Assembly (NCBI GenBank): GCA_964596695.1
Contig: CAZQVE010000005.1
Coordinates: 1 to 64,000, forward strand
From: UBA2112 sp964596695
Lineage (GTDB): Bacteria; Patescibacteriota; Saccharimonadia; Saccharimonadales; Saccharimonadaceae
Length of the DNA: 64,000 bases
Direction of reading: 5' to 3'
A program made the position numbers and the translations under genes. The notes beneath the pieces are model-generated. The model worked only from the letters and a program-made list of their open reading frames with translations, was not told the origin of the DNA and did no database searches. How positions within the stretch are numbered: position 1 is the stretch's first letter; each line of letters opens with the position of its first letter. Below are positions 50,989 to 58,560 of this stretch, piece after piece.

Positions 50989-51484
50989 ACGGGCCTTTAT
51001 CTCCTAAATCTTTATTCCATTCTTGTGTTACCAGTATCCCCATTTTTGCTTTGAGAGGAATATTCTTTGGATTATCTTCTATTATCACATCAAAGTTTTC
51101 ATTTGTTTTGTCTGCTATATCTGTTATTACTGTGAATGTATCATAATGGAATCCTTGATGATTTAACCATTCAATAGTATTTCCTATATCTTTTTTGCTC
51201 CGTTTTGTTATGATAGCAGTTCTTAATTCTTTGTTTCGTTGCAAATATGTGAACAAATTATCTGCATAAGGGTCAGTATATTTGCATCCTACTTGTGGAT
51301 TCTTTGCAGTTTCCTCCCAACATTCAGAATACATCTTAAAAAATCCTGCTTTATCAGTTTCCAGATCAGGCCAACAATCCCATTTAGTAGGTCGTAATTT
51401 ATTAAGATGTGGCCTGAATTTATCAACAATATGTCCAATTATATCATATACTACTCCGTCTATATCGACAGCTACTGTAATCAT
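50891..51484 (-). CDS. 5'(3')-deoxyribonucleotidase-like HAD hydrolase
   Basis: HAD motif I is VAVDIDGVVYD (D7, D9 from ATG 51484), motif II IITKRSKKD, and motif IV FDVIIEDNPKN. The cap segment (RPTKWDCWPDLETDKAGFFK) is like 5'(3')-deoxyribonucleotidases, which dephosphorylate dNMPs. In a virus this could trim unwanted dNMPs or balance pools alongside two dNMP kinases. The stop lies about 98 bp inside the 3' end of convergent radA, so the last ~30 residues are encoded opposite RadA's acidic tail. Confidence 0.75.
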   Translation of the reverse strand: MITVAVDIDGVVYDIIGHIVDKFRPHLNKLRPTKWDCWPDLETDKAGFFKMYSECWEETAKNPQVGCKYTDPYADNLFTYLQRNKELRTAIITKRSKKDIGNTIEWLNHQGFHYDTFTVITDIADKTNENFDVIIEDNPKNIPLKAKMGILVTQEWNKDLGDKGPFIRVNSLQVIPDLLKTFLPFWSHQQSLQCRSC

Positions 51485-51542
51485 TAACAATTGAATTAGC
51501 TACTGTTAATTTAAACGTTTATATTTGAAAGAGCTACTAGGT

Positions 51543-52658
51543 ATGGGAATGGATAATGATACTTATGCAGGCATATTTATATGTCCTGAAATTCAACCAA
51601 TAGAAGGAAAGGATAGAATAGGATTCGTAGAAATAGGAGGGAGCAAAGTTATTGTTCGTAAAGATAGTTTCAAAGATGGTGATAAAGGATTATTTATTTA
51701 TGTAGATTCTGTTTTGCCAGTTGAAATGGTAGAACATTACCAATTAGATCGACTTAAAAATGGTAGAGTAAAAGCAATGAAAATGAGTGGTATAACTTCT
51801 CAAGGATTATTCTTACCATTAAGCTATGATGCAATTCCAAAGGATGCTCCAGTTCATCAAAACATTGCAGAACAATTAAACATATTGCATTGGAAACCTG
51901 AAGTTAAGCTCTATAAAGGAACGACGCCACATATTAATTCTAGAAACTGGCCTAGCTGGTTAGATGTGATGAAAGTTTGGAACATAACTAGACCTGATAA
52001 AACAAATGTATTTGAAGAGGGAATAGATCAAGTAGTAGTTACTGAGAAGATTCACGGTATGAATGCTACCTATAGTTATGTTCAAACATACACTGATTAC
52101 TTTACTCAGAAAGAAGTTGAAGCTGATTTTGCTGTTTGTTCCCGAAAAGTTAACTTTAAAGAAGATAGACCCGCAGCATTACAGAATGATGATATGGCAT
52201 TTCAAACTAATGCTTTCTACTCTATTGCTGATAAGTATAACCTGAGAGAAAAACTCAAACAATATTCAGAAGCGAACAACTGTGATATTGTTGTTCGCGG
52301 TGAATTATTTGGTAAAGGAGTTCAAGACTTGGAGTATGGAATGAATGAAATTGACTTTAGAGTCTTTGATATTCAAATATCAAGAGGTGTTTATTTAGAT
52401 TGGATTAATGTGGCTCATGTAGCTGAATATTTAGGATTGAAAACGGTTCCTGTTTTATATGAGGGAACATTTGAATATGATGTAATAAGAGAAATCTCAG
52501 AAAGAAAGAGTTCATTATGTCCTACCCAAATAGGTGAAGGTGTTGTAATTCGTTCAATGACGGAACAAAAGATAGGTAATAGTGATGATAGAAAAATGCT
52601 AAAGATGATGAATCCTGCTTATACAACTAGAGATGATTCTAAGGAGGTAGCTGAATAA
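51543..52658 (+). CDS. RNA ligase (Rnl-like nucleotidyltransferase)
   Basis: Nucleotidyltransferase motifs are in order: motif I VVVTEKIHGMNATY (the lysine is the AMP acceptor), motif III DFRVFDIQ, motif IV GEGVVIRS and motif V KMLKMMNPAY. An OB-like N-terminal domain (residues about 1-120) precedes the catalytic domain, as in Rnl5-type RNA ligases. The start is ATG 51543 (or 51549), about one TATA-spacing from TTTATATT at 51518-51525; the TTG at 51525 lies inside the TATA region. It probably repairs nicked RNA, such as tRNAs cut by host defences. No partner polynucleotide kinase was found in this window. Confidence 0.85.
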   Translation: MGMDNDTYAGIFICPEIQPIEGKDRIGFVEIGGSKVIVRKDSFKDGDKGLFIYVDSVLPVEMVEHYQLDRLKNGRVKAMKMSGITSQGLFLPLSYDAIPKDAPVHQNIAEQLNILHWKPEVKLYKGTTPHINSRNWPSWLDVMKVWNITRPDKTNVFEEGIDQVVVTEKIHGMNATYSYVQTYTDYFTQKEVEADFAVCSRKVNFKEDRPAALQNDDMAFQTNAFYSIADKYNLREKLKQYSEANNCDIVVRGELFGKGVQDLEYGMNEIDFRVFDIQISRGVYLDWINVAHVAEYLGLKTVPVLYEGTFEYDVIREISERKSSLCPTQIGEGVVIRSMTEQKIGNSDDRKMLKMMNPAYTTRDDSKEVAE

Positions 52659-52660
52659 TA

Positions 52661-52951
52661 ATGGGAAACTTTGTGAATGTTAATAATTCAACTATTATTA
52701 ATGGAATTAAATTAGAAGATAAATTAGAACAACTCTCTGAATTAGAACATGAACAATGGATGCAATGGGCTATGACTCTTCTAGATAGAATGATACAATA
52801 TGAATTAGAAGATAAAACGTTAAAAGATTTAATTTTTGATACAAACAAAAGATGGAGTCCTAATATAAAACCATATTCAGAACTAACCGAAGAGGTAAAA
52901 GAATATGATAGAGTTTGGGCAAGAAAAGTATTAGAGGTAATAAAAGAATGA
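52661..52951 (+). CDS. Small RyR-like domain protein (96 aa)
   Basis: The core reads SELEHEQWMQWAMTLLDR followed by RWSPNIKPYSELTEEVKEYD and RVWARKV. The EHEQW...Y-x-x-L-x-x-x-x-K-x-x-D-R-x-x-A pattern resembles the RyR domain found in small phage proteins and in ryanodine receptors. The gene at 53925 encodes a shorter, diverged paralogue. Biochemical role in viruses is unknown. First of seven overlapping or abutting small plus-strand genes (52661-54182). Confidence 0.6.
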   Translation: MGNFVNVNNSTIINGIKLEDKLEQLSELEHEQWMQWAMTLLDRMIQYELEDKTLKDLIFDTNKRWSPNIKPYSELTEEVKEYDRVWARKVLEVIKE

Positions 52952-53181
52952 GTCTCTTAGAACGTAGGGGGTTAACTATTCGAAACATAAAGAACCTAGG
53001 TAATCTAGGTGAACATGATGTTCGAACTGAAATTCAATTCTATGAACCCCGAAGAGATCAATATCATAGTTTAGTAATTACTATGTCAAAAGGTGAATAC
53101 GATCATTTAGATCATGAATTTACAACAAACGATTTGGGGGCAGCAATCGAATTAAAGAAAAAGGTAGATAGTTATGAATAA
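52948..53181 (+). CDS. Hypothetical protein (77 aa)
   Basis: ATG 52948 overlaps the previous stop (ATGA) and is preferred to the frame opening at 52915. The product is a small alpha/beta protein (MSLLERRGLTIRNIKNLGNL; LVITMSKGEYDHLDHEFTTN). No family is recognised. It overlaps the following gene by 8 bp, implying translational coupling. Confidence 0.5.
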   Translation: MSLLERRGLTIRNIKNLGNLGEHDVRTEIQFYEPRRDQYHSLVITMSKGEYDHLDHEFTTNDLGAAIELKKKVDSYE

Positions 53182-53368
53182 ACAAGAAACATTAGAATTT
53201 CTTAATCAAATAGTAGATAAAAAAATACGAAGTAAAAAACAAAGTAAAGGTTATTGGTGTAGTAGAGCTAGATGGAATCCTGCTAATCCAGAACCATTTG
53301 ATAAAGAGATTGCAGATCTTAACGAAGCAAAAAGAATATTAAATGAGGTGTTTGAAAAAGATGCTTAG
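53174..53368 (+). CDS. Hypothetical protein (64 aa)
   Basis: A charged helical protein (MNKQETLEFLNQIVDKKIRS) with a central W-C-S-R-A-R-W segment (GYWCSRARWNPANPEPFDKE). No family is recognised. Overlaps both neighbours; part of the operon that starts at 52661. Confidence 0.5.
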   Translation: MNKQETLEFLNQIVDKKIRSKKQSKGYWCSRARWNPANPEPFDKEIADLNEAKRILNEVFEKDA

Positions 53369-53765
53369 AATATGGCAATACATTCAAAGTGGTAAAATAT
53401 GTAAGTATAAAGTTCGTAATGAATACAAAGACGGTCATGGTGGAGTATGCATTGTGCAGCTTATTACCGACGAGATAAAATATGAAGAAAATTTATCTCA
53501 AGGTAATGAAACAAACCATCAATTTTTAGACAGAATTACCAATCAAAAACTTTGTTTAACTAAGCGATTAAAAGATACAATGGGAGGTAAAATGACTGGA
53601 TTTCAAATGCAGCACACTCCAAAGCAAGAATTATTAGATGAATTCAAAGAAACAATTATAAAGAATGATAGTAAAGTATCTTTACGAGATATGGTATTGT
53701 TAAATGACAATAGCGAAGTTTCCTTTGACGACTTTGAAGATATTTTTAGGGAGTTAGATATATAA
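53361..53765 (+). CDS. Hypothetical protein (134 aa)
   Basis: ATG 53361 overlaps the stop of the upstream gene; the longer frame from 53343 is out-of-frame reading of that gene. The N-terminal half is beta-rich with three cysteines (GKICKYKVRNEYKDGHGGVC). The C-terminal half is acidic and helical (VSFDDFEDIFRELDI). I cannot name a family. The stop overlaps the next ATG (TAATG). Confidence 0.5.
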   Translation: MLRIWQYIQSGKICKYKVRNEYKDGHGGVCIVQLITDEIKYEENLSQGNETNHQFLDRITNQKLCLTKRLKDTMGGKMTGFQMQHTPKQELLDEFKETIIKNDSKVSLRDMVLLNDNSEVSFDDFEDIFRELDI

Positions 53766-53941
53766 TGTGGAAATTTGTATTAGGAGTATTATTTATATTC
53801 TCATTAATATTAATTACATTAGCAACTTTCTTTGGTTTAACTCAACCTGATATAACAGGATGGTCTTCTTTTTGGGTAGGATTTTGTGGAACAATTCTAT
53901 TGATAGTGAGTGTTGCGACAATCAATGATAAATTTGGATGA
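53765..53941 (+). CDS. Two-helix membrane protein (58 aa)
   Basis: ATG 53765 shares its first base with the upstream stop. Two hydrophobic segments (FVLGVLFIFSLILITLATFF and FWVGFCGTILLIVSVATI) flank a short loop with QPDITGW, a hairpin topology with short tails. A small membrane hairpin is compatible with a holin or an envelope modulator; neither is shown by sequence. Confidence 0.5.
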   Translation: MWKFVLGVLFIFSLILITLATFFGLTQPDITGWSSFWVGFCGTILLIVSVATINDKFG

Positions 53942-54182
53942 TCCTAAATTAAGAACAGAATTACAAAAGATTGTTTTTGCTCAATGGCAAAGTTTGATTT
54001 CATCTTTTTCTTTAAGTATGAATAACTTTAATGTTGAAAAAAAATCTTTGGATCAGTATCAATTGTATTGTGGCGAACGTTGGGGAAACTTATACAAAAC
54101 ATATGAGGATTTAACTGATGATGATAAAATTGGATTAGATCATTTTGCCCAAAAAATAATAGATAAACTCAAAGAAATCTAA
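53925..54182 (+). CDS. Small protein related to the RyR-like gene at 52661 (85 aa)
   Basis: ATG 53925 (MINLDDPKLRTELQKIVFAQ) is preferred; the frame at 53910 adds residues read from the membrane gene. The region RWGNLYKTYEDLTDDDKIGL then DHFAQKI aligns with RW...Y-x-x-LT-x-x-x-K-x-x-D-x-x-A-x-K of the 96-aa protein, so the two are probably paralogues within one operon. Function unknown. Confidence 0.5.
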   Translation: MINLDDPKLRTELQKIVFAQWQSLISSFSLSMNNFNVEKKSLDQYQLYCGERWGNLYKTYEDLTDDDKIGLDHFAQKIIDKLKEI

Positions 54183-54360
54183 TTTCTATATCAGAATCTT
54201 CTATTTCTTTATTTCTCTTTTTTGCATCTTCTAGTGCATCCATTCCTTTGTTAATAACGTAGTCGTATGTCTTATTGTGTGGCTTTTTTACTTCGTTCAC
54301 AAATTGAGAAAGTCTGTGTTCGGTTTGCTTGGTCACGTTAACAATTCTGTTAGAAACCAT
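54169..54360 (-). CDS. Ribbon-helix-helix regulator (63 aa)
   Basis: The sequence NRIVNVTKQTEHRLSQFVNE, then KTYDYVINKGMDALED, has the strand-helix-helix pattern and length of Arc/MetJ-type repressors, which bind operators as dimers of dimers. It is divergent from the dNMP kinase gene at 54398; the 37-bp gap holds two interleaved TATA boxes. It likely regulates itself and the kinase operon (inference from layout). Confidence 0.65.
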   Translation of the reverse strand: MVSNRIVNVTKQTEHRLSQFVNEVKKPHNKTYDYVINKGMDALEDAKKRNKEIEDSDIEIRFL

Positions 54361-54397
54361 AAGTAAAGATTATATTACAACATAATTAAGTCTTTTT

Positions 54398-54934
54398 ATG
54401 ACGAGAGGTTTACTTATAGTAGTTGAAGGTGGCGATAAATTAGGAAAAACAACTTTTGTTGATCAATTTTTAGAACAATATCCTACTACACAAAGGATTA
54501 AGCTACCAACTCCAGAGATATACGGATTAATTAAACATACCCCAAAGGAAATGTGGCATGATATATTTCACACTAATATTGAAAGTGTGATGAAAAGAAT
54601 AGGAGAATATTTAGACAAAGGAGTCAATGTTATTTGTGATAGATATATTTATAGTCATTTTGTATATGAGGAATTGACTTCAAAGAAAAATTGTGTATTC
54701 AAATCAACTTTGAATCCTAATGCTATTGTCTTCTTTGTGCACGCTAATCCAAACTCGTTACCCAAAGATGATGTAATAGAACAAATAGTAAATCAGAACG
54801 ATGTTCAAAAGAGTTTTGAGAAACGTTTCAAACGAATGTATATACCAGTAATTCATGTTCCGGCATTGACACCTACTACAAAGCAAATTGCAATGCAAGC
54901 ATTAGTTTCTCTCTTTGGCAAAAGATTAATATAA
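54398..54934 (+). CDS. Thymidylate kinase-like dNMP kinase (178 aa)
   Basis: The P-loop is GGDKLGKTT (11-19) within the typical opening LLIVVEGGDKLGKTTFVDQF. NVICDRYIYSHFVYEE carries the DRY motif of thymidylate kinases. It is closer to the classical family than the kinase at 27027. The lid region (NDVQKSFEKRFKRMY) has several basic residues. It would convert dTMP to dTDP from the ThyX-like/host pathway. It leads an operon of zinc-binding and small proteins up to 56017. Confidence 0.8.
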   Translation: MTRGLLIVVEGGDKLGKTTFVDQFLEQYPTTQRIKLPTPEIYGLIKHTPKEMWHDIFHTNIESVMKRIGEYLDKGVNVICDRYIYSHFVYEELTSKKNCVFKSTLNPNAIVFFVHANPNSLPKDDVIEQIVNQNDVQKSFEKRFKRMYIPVIHVPALTPTTKQIAMQALVSLFGKRLI

Positions 54935-54964
54935 CGAATAATTGTATGATGTGTGACGTAAAAG

Positions 54965-55213
54965 ATGTTTTCTACGCAAGGCTTAGAGATTGATCATCTC
55001 AATGGGATAAACGCTGACGAAAATGAGAACAGTTGGGTAAAAAAATGTTGGGGATGTGGACAAAAGAAAGAATGTGATGAATGGTGTTTTTGGTGTGAAA
55101 CGCGCTTTTGTGTGGGCTGCATAGCGAATCAAAATGGATGTTTCCGTAAAAACAAATACTTAGTTTGCAAAGATTGTGGTATAGACGAAAATGGGAGTAC
55201 AGAGATTAAATGA
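54965..55213 (+). CDS. Cysteine-rich zinc finger protein (82 aa)
   Basis: Cysteine pairs CWGCGQKKECDEWCFWCE, RFCVGC and CKDCG give at least two zinc sites in a B-box-like or treble-clef array. The N-terminus is acidic. It starts 30 bp after the kinase gene and overlaps the following zinc gene by 4 bp. Role unknown; it belongs to the set of small zinc proteins that is a hallmark of this virus. Confidence 0.6.
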   Translation: MFSTQGLEIDHLNGINADENENSWVKKCWGCGQKKECDEWCFWCETRFCVGCIANQNGCFRKNKYLVCKDCGIDENGSTEIK

Positions 55214-55587
55214 TAACTCAGAGATTAGTAGAAATTGGTGACGCTATTTCTACAATCGAGTTACATAAAACCCCAATTAAAGCACTACATGTTAGTGGTA
55301 AAAATTTTGACCCAAAAAAATTAACAAGATCTTATAGACAATGGATTTTTAATAGAATGCTTTTTTGTATTGATCATAGATTTGGTTTTGAATGTATATG
55401 TTATTGTTGCAATAAATTTGTGTATTATAGATACATTGAAAAGGATTGTCCATTTGATGACAATAAAAATTGTCCTATTCATGAAGTGTTTAAATGTTCT
55501 ATCTGTAAGAATGAATATGATATGACTGTTGCTCCAGAAGATATAGATTTCCTTATTAATATCAACATTAAAGAATTACTATGGTAA
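55210..55587 (+). CDS. Zinc-binding hypothetical protein (125 aa)
   Basis: The N-terminal part is helical and basic (RSYRQWIFNRMLFCIDHRFG). The C-terminal part has CICYCCNKF, NCPIHEVFKCSICK and an acidic end, likely one or two zinc ribbons. It overlaps genes on both sides by 4-7 bp, consistent with coupling. I do not recognise a family. Confidence 0.55.
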   Translation: MITQRLVEIGDAISTIELHKTPIKALHVSGKNFDPKKLTRSYRQWIFNRMLFCIDHRFGFECICYCCNKFVYYRYIEKDCPFDDNKNCPIHEVFKCSICKNEYDMTVAPEDIDFLININIKELLW

Positions 55588-55853
55588 CGTTTACCCCTAA
55601 CCCTATTCATGGGCAAGGCTCTTTTAAGAGTATTGAAGTGGATTGTATTGAACTAGAAAGTGTATATTTACTACATAATGACACATTTAATATACGAGTT
55701 GAGATTCCAAAGTATGCTAAAGATAAAGATTTAGACATTAGTTTACAAAGAGAATTTGATTTTTTGTGGCGAAATTATGCTATGGAAAAAGATGATAACT
55801 TAACACTAGATGCATTAAGATTAAAGAAAGCTTTGTTGGAGTTGAGAAAATGA
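55581..55853 (+). CDS. Hypothetical protein (90 aa)
   Basis: An N-terminal beta-rich segment (FKSIEVDCIELESVYLLHND) precedes a charged helical C-terminus (DNLTLDALRLKKALLELRK). No motif recognised. It overlaps the upstream zinc gene by 7 bp, and its stop overlaps the next ATG (ATGA). Confidence 0.5.
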   Translation: MVTFTPNPIHGQGSFKSIEVDCIELESVYLLHNDTFNIRVEIPKYAKDKDLDISLQREFDFLWRNYAMEKDDNLTLDALRLKKALLELRK

Positions 55854-56017
55854 TACATAATTGTTTTGAAAAAATGGAACATATAGAAGGAACGCATAAA
55901 GGAAGATGTGTTGATTGTGGTGTAATGTTTGAAGCTTATCATAATTGGGTAATAGCAAATAAAGACGAACATAAAAAGAATAACCCTCAGTGTCCTGATT
56001 GTGTAGTAAATGTTTAA
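55850..56017 (+). CDS. Miniature zinc ribbon protein (55 aa)
   Basis: CVDCG (about residues 20-24) and CPDC near the C-terminus, about 30 residues apart, form a zinc-ribbon layout; the linker is histidine- and lysine-rich (AYHNWVIANKDEHKKNN). The ATG overlaps the previous stop. It ends the small-gene operon, 26 bp before the next virion gene. Confidence 0.5.
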   Translation: MIHNCFEKMEHIEGTHKGRCVDCGVMFEAYHNWVIANKDEHKKNNPQCPDCVVNV

Positions 56018-56043
56018 AGCATAACTAGTTCTTTATATTAGTA

Positions 56044-56979
56044 ATGAGTAATCTTGCTGATCTTATTACTAATGTAGACGAGATTATATCTCCTTCTATA
56101 TTTAATGCTAAAACAATTTGGAATACTAGTGGTACTAATTTAGCTAATCATGATATTAACCAAGATGTAGGTGCTGTTACTATTAATGAAGCTGGTTCTG
56201 GATTCCTATTAGACCACATGTATATTAGAAAATCTGACAAATCAGGATGGACGGATGTGTTTAAGCAACACTTTCATACCTCTGATGAGGACGGAGGATC
56301 GTTTTATGATATTAAAAAGGCTATAGCAAAACAAATTCTAGAATTTAATTTCCAAAACTTTAAGAAAGAATTCTTTATTTTAACTGGAGGTGGAACAGCG
56401 ACTAATACTTTTGACAATACTGCTACAACTTCTACACAATCGTTTACTGATTTAGTATCAGCTACAGGTTTAGTACCTGCTAATTTGTGGGCAGGAGGTG
56501 TTAGATTAGCATTTGAAAATCCTTTTACTCTACAATGTAAATATAAAATTTTTGAATCTACTAATGTTATTTGGCGTGTAGGATGTGGTATGAGTTTAGT
56601 TGAAACAAGCGGTAATCAAAATCAGGTAGGATTCGAAGGGTGTTTAAACACTGATACTAGAACTAGTGTTGTTTCAGGTGACGGAACAAGTAGATTCCCT
56701 GCTTATATGAGTGCAAGTCTTCAAAGTAATCCTACTGGATTGAGATTAGATTATTATCCTAATGATAAGATTGTTGGTGTTGATGCTATTGGAGGAATGG
56801 TTACTAAAACTGATACGTTACCATTAACTTCTGCTGCAACATTATCTACTAATACACTTAGAGTTGGTGTAAAATCTACTAATGATTCTGCTGGTGATTC
56901 TAGAACGTTACGTATGTATGGTGCCTATTTGTTAGGATACTTATATGATTCAAAGAGCGGCGTTGGTGCATGGATTTAA
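56044..56979 (+). CDS. Virion surface/jelly-roll-like protein (311 aa)
   Basis: A serine/threonine/glycine-rich, beta-dominated protein (VTINEAGSGFLLDHMYIRKS; LQCKYKIFESTNVIWRVGCG; LRMYGAYLLGYLYDS) followed by two further virion-type genes. An N-terminal helical region and a FKKEFFILTGGGTATNTFD linker precede a beta-sandwich-like domain. TTTATATT lies about 24 nt upstream of the ATG. Probably a fibre or tail-tip component; the exact role is not clear. Confidence 0.5.
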   Translation: MSNLADLITNVDEIISPSIFNAKTIWNTSGTNLANHDINQDVGAVTINEAGSGFLLDHMYIRKSDKSGWTDVFKQHFHTSDEDGGSFYDIKKAIAKQILEFNFQNFKKEFFILTGGGTATNTFDNTATTSTQSFTDLVSATGLVPANLWAGGVRLAFENPFTLQCKYKIFESTNVIWRVGCGMSLVETSGNQNQVGFEGCLNTDTRTSVVSGDGTSRFPAYMSASLQSNPTGLRLDYYPNDKIVGVDAIGGMVTKTDTLPLTSAATLSTNTLRVGVKSTNDSAGDSRTLRMYGAYLLGYLYDSKSGVGAWI

Positions 56980-57004
56980 ATAATCCTTTGTTCCTTTTTA
57001 AAGT

Positions 57005-58552
57005 ATGAGTTATGATTACTTTACTAGCTTAACGACTAAACAAAAGAAACTTATTCAAGGTATAAAAGATTTTTTAGATGAAACTAATAGAGAAAAGAAA
57101 CAAGAGGAATTTATTTTTGCAAGAAAGATTCCTGTTTTAGATAAAGATCAATATCAAATTGTTGTTAATACTATATCGAAAGATAAAAATAATCAAGTTC
57201 TTGTTCCATTTGTATTAGGCGGGAACGTTGTAGATCTAGCACAATTTAATCCTGAGGAAGAGGTTGAAGAGGAAGGCGCAGAAGTTGCAATAATTGAAAC
57301 AGTAAAAAGTAACAATTATTCTATTAATGAAAGACTAAAGTTCGCAAAAAGGATTACCAATTTAGAGGTAGAAATTCCTCCTGATGGATTAACATTTTAT
57401 ATTAAATTAGAAAAGGAATTTAATGTTCATACTTTTGCATTAGGATTTAAAGATGGTAACATTTGTTCTTATAAGTTTGATTTATTGTTTATAGATAAAA
57501 ATAATAATATAATTTCAGAATTAAAGAGCAAACGAAACACGGGTCAAACAGCATTGATAGAATTTTATGAACTTGAAACTCCAGTTGAAAATGTAGATAG
57601 GGTAGTATTTCTTATTCATAGTAAGCATAATCCATTAAACATTACTGATACTGTCGCACAAATTGGTGACTTTATTTTAAGTGATACTCCAGTTCAAGAG
57701 GAATTAGTATCTTCAAAGATGATTTCATTTTCTATAGTAGAAAATGAAAAATCTAATTCTACTTATGCTAACCATCCTTCTTTGTTAAAATTAAGAGTTC
57801 AAACCAATCAATTAGATTATCCTACATTATATGAATTTGAATCTAGAGATCAATATACTGATTTTCAAAATACAAATGAAAAGACTTTGAAAATATTTAA
57901 TCCTGTAGTTGAAAATAATGTATTTGTTTCTAATCATGATGGTGCTGCATTGTTGCGAATTTCGAACCCTGATAAAGACAAATATGATGACAAGGCAACA
58001 TTTAGTTTAACCACACTGAAGAAAAAAGGATACATTCAGTTAGGAGGATACAAGAATAGATTCATAGGTATGAAATTTATCCCAATAGATTTCGATCCTA
58101 AGAAATGGGATATTACCTTAGTAACAAGAGGTGGCGATATGGAAGAATCTAATCAAAACTTGTTCCATTCAATTGTAAAGATAGGTGCAAAAGACTTTGT
58201 ATTTAGTAGACAACTCTTGGTAAATAAATCAGATAACTTTAGTGATCCAATTCCTCCAGCATTTGATATTAAACTCGAATCAGAACAAGAGGTAGGATTA
58301 GCAATATACCAATTCAATATTAATGATACTGATGTTCAATACTATATTTATGTAAAGAGACACAATGATGTTGATTGGGTTTTGTATAATGCTTTCGTAG
58401 ATGATTCGAAATTAAAAGGTGAGAACTATGGGGAACAAACTATTTCATGGGGAGGACAATATGATTATATCTTCTTTAATAACTTTGAAAAACTTAAAAT
58501 GCTTGATTTAACAGTCGGCGAATTAGTAACACCTATTAGGAAAATCGAGTAA
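57005..58552 (+). CDS. Putative tail appendage protein (515 aa)
   Basis: Three regions can be seen: a helical N-terminus (TTKQKKLIQGIKDFLDETNR), a beta domain after an acidic linker (EEEVEEEGAEVAIIETVKSN; GLTFYIKLEKEFNVHTFALG), and a C-terminal beta-sandwich (GGQYDYIFFNNFEKLKMLDL). It lies between two virion-type genes. I infer a tail appendage; no family is recognised. Confidence 0.45.
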   Translation: MSYDYFTSLTTKQKKLIQGIKDFLDETNREKKQEEFIFARKIPVLDKDQYQIVVNTISKDKNNQVLVPFVLGGNVVDLAQFNPEEEVEEEGAEVAIIETVKSNNYSINERLKFAKRITNLEVEIPPDGLTFYIKLEKEFNVHTFALGFKDGNICSYKFDLLFIDKNNNIISELKSKRNTGQTALIEFYELETPVENVDRVVFLIHSKHNPLNITDTVAQIGDFILSDTPVQEELVSSKMISFSIVENEKSNSTYANHPSLLKLRVQTNQLDYPTLYEFESRDQYTDFQNTNEKTLKIFNPVVENNVFVSNHDGAALLRISNPDKDKYDDKATFSLTTLKKKGYIQLGGYKNRFIGMKFIPIDFDPKKWDITLVTRGGDMEESNQNLFHSIVKIGAKDFVFSRQLLVNKSDNFSDPIPPAFDIKLESEQEVGLAIYQFNINDTDVQYYIYVKRHNDVDWVLYNAFVDDSKLKGENYGEQTISWGGQYDYIFFNNFEKLKMLDLTVGELVTPIRKIE

Positions 58553-58560
58553 GTATATAT

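Noticed and set aside
53765..53941. Definite holin
   Set aside because: The two-helix topology is compatible, but at least four small membrane proteins here share it and no endolysin gene lies nearby, so no lysis function is assigned.
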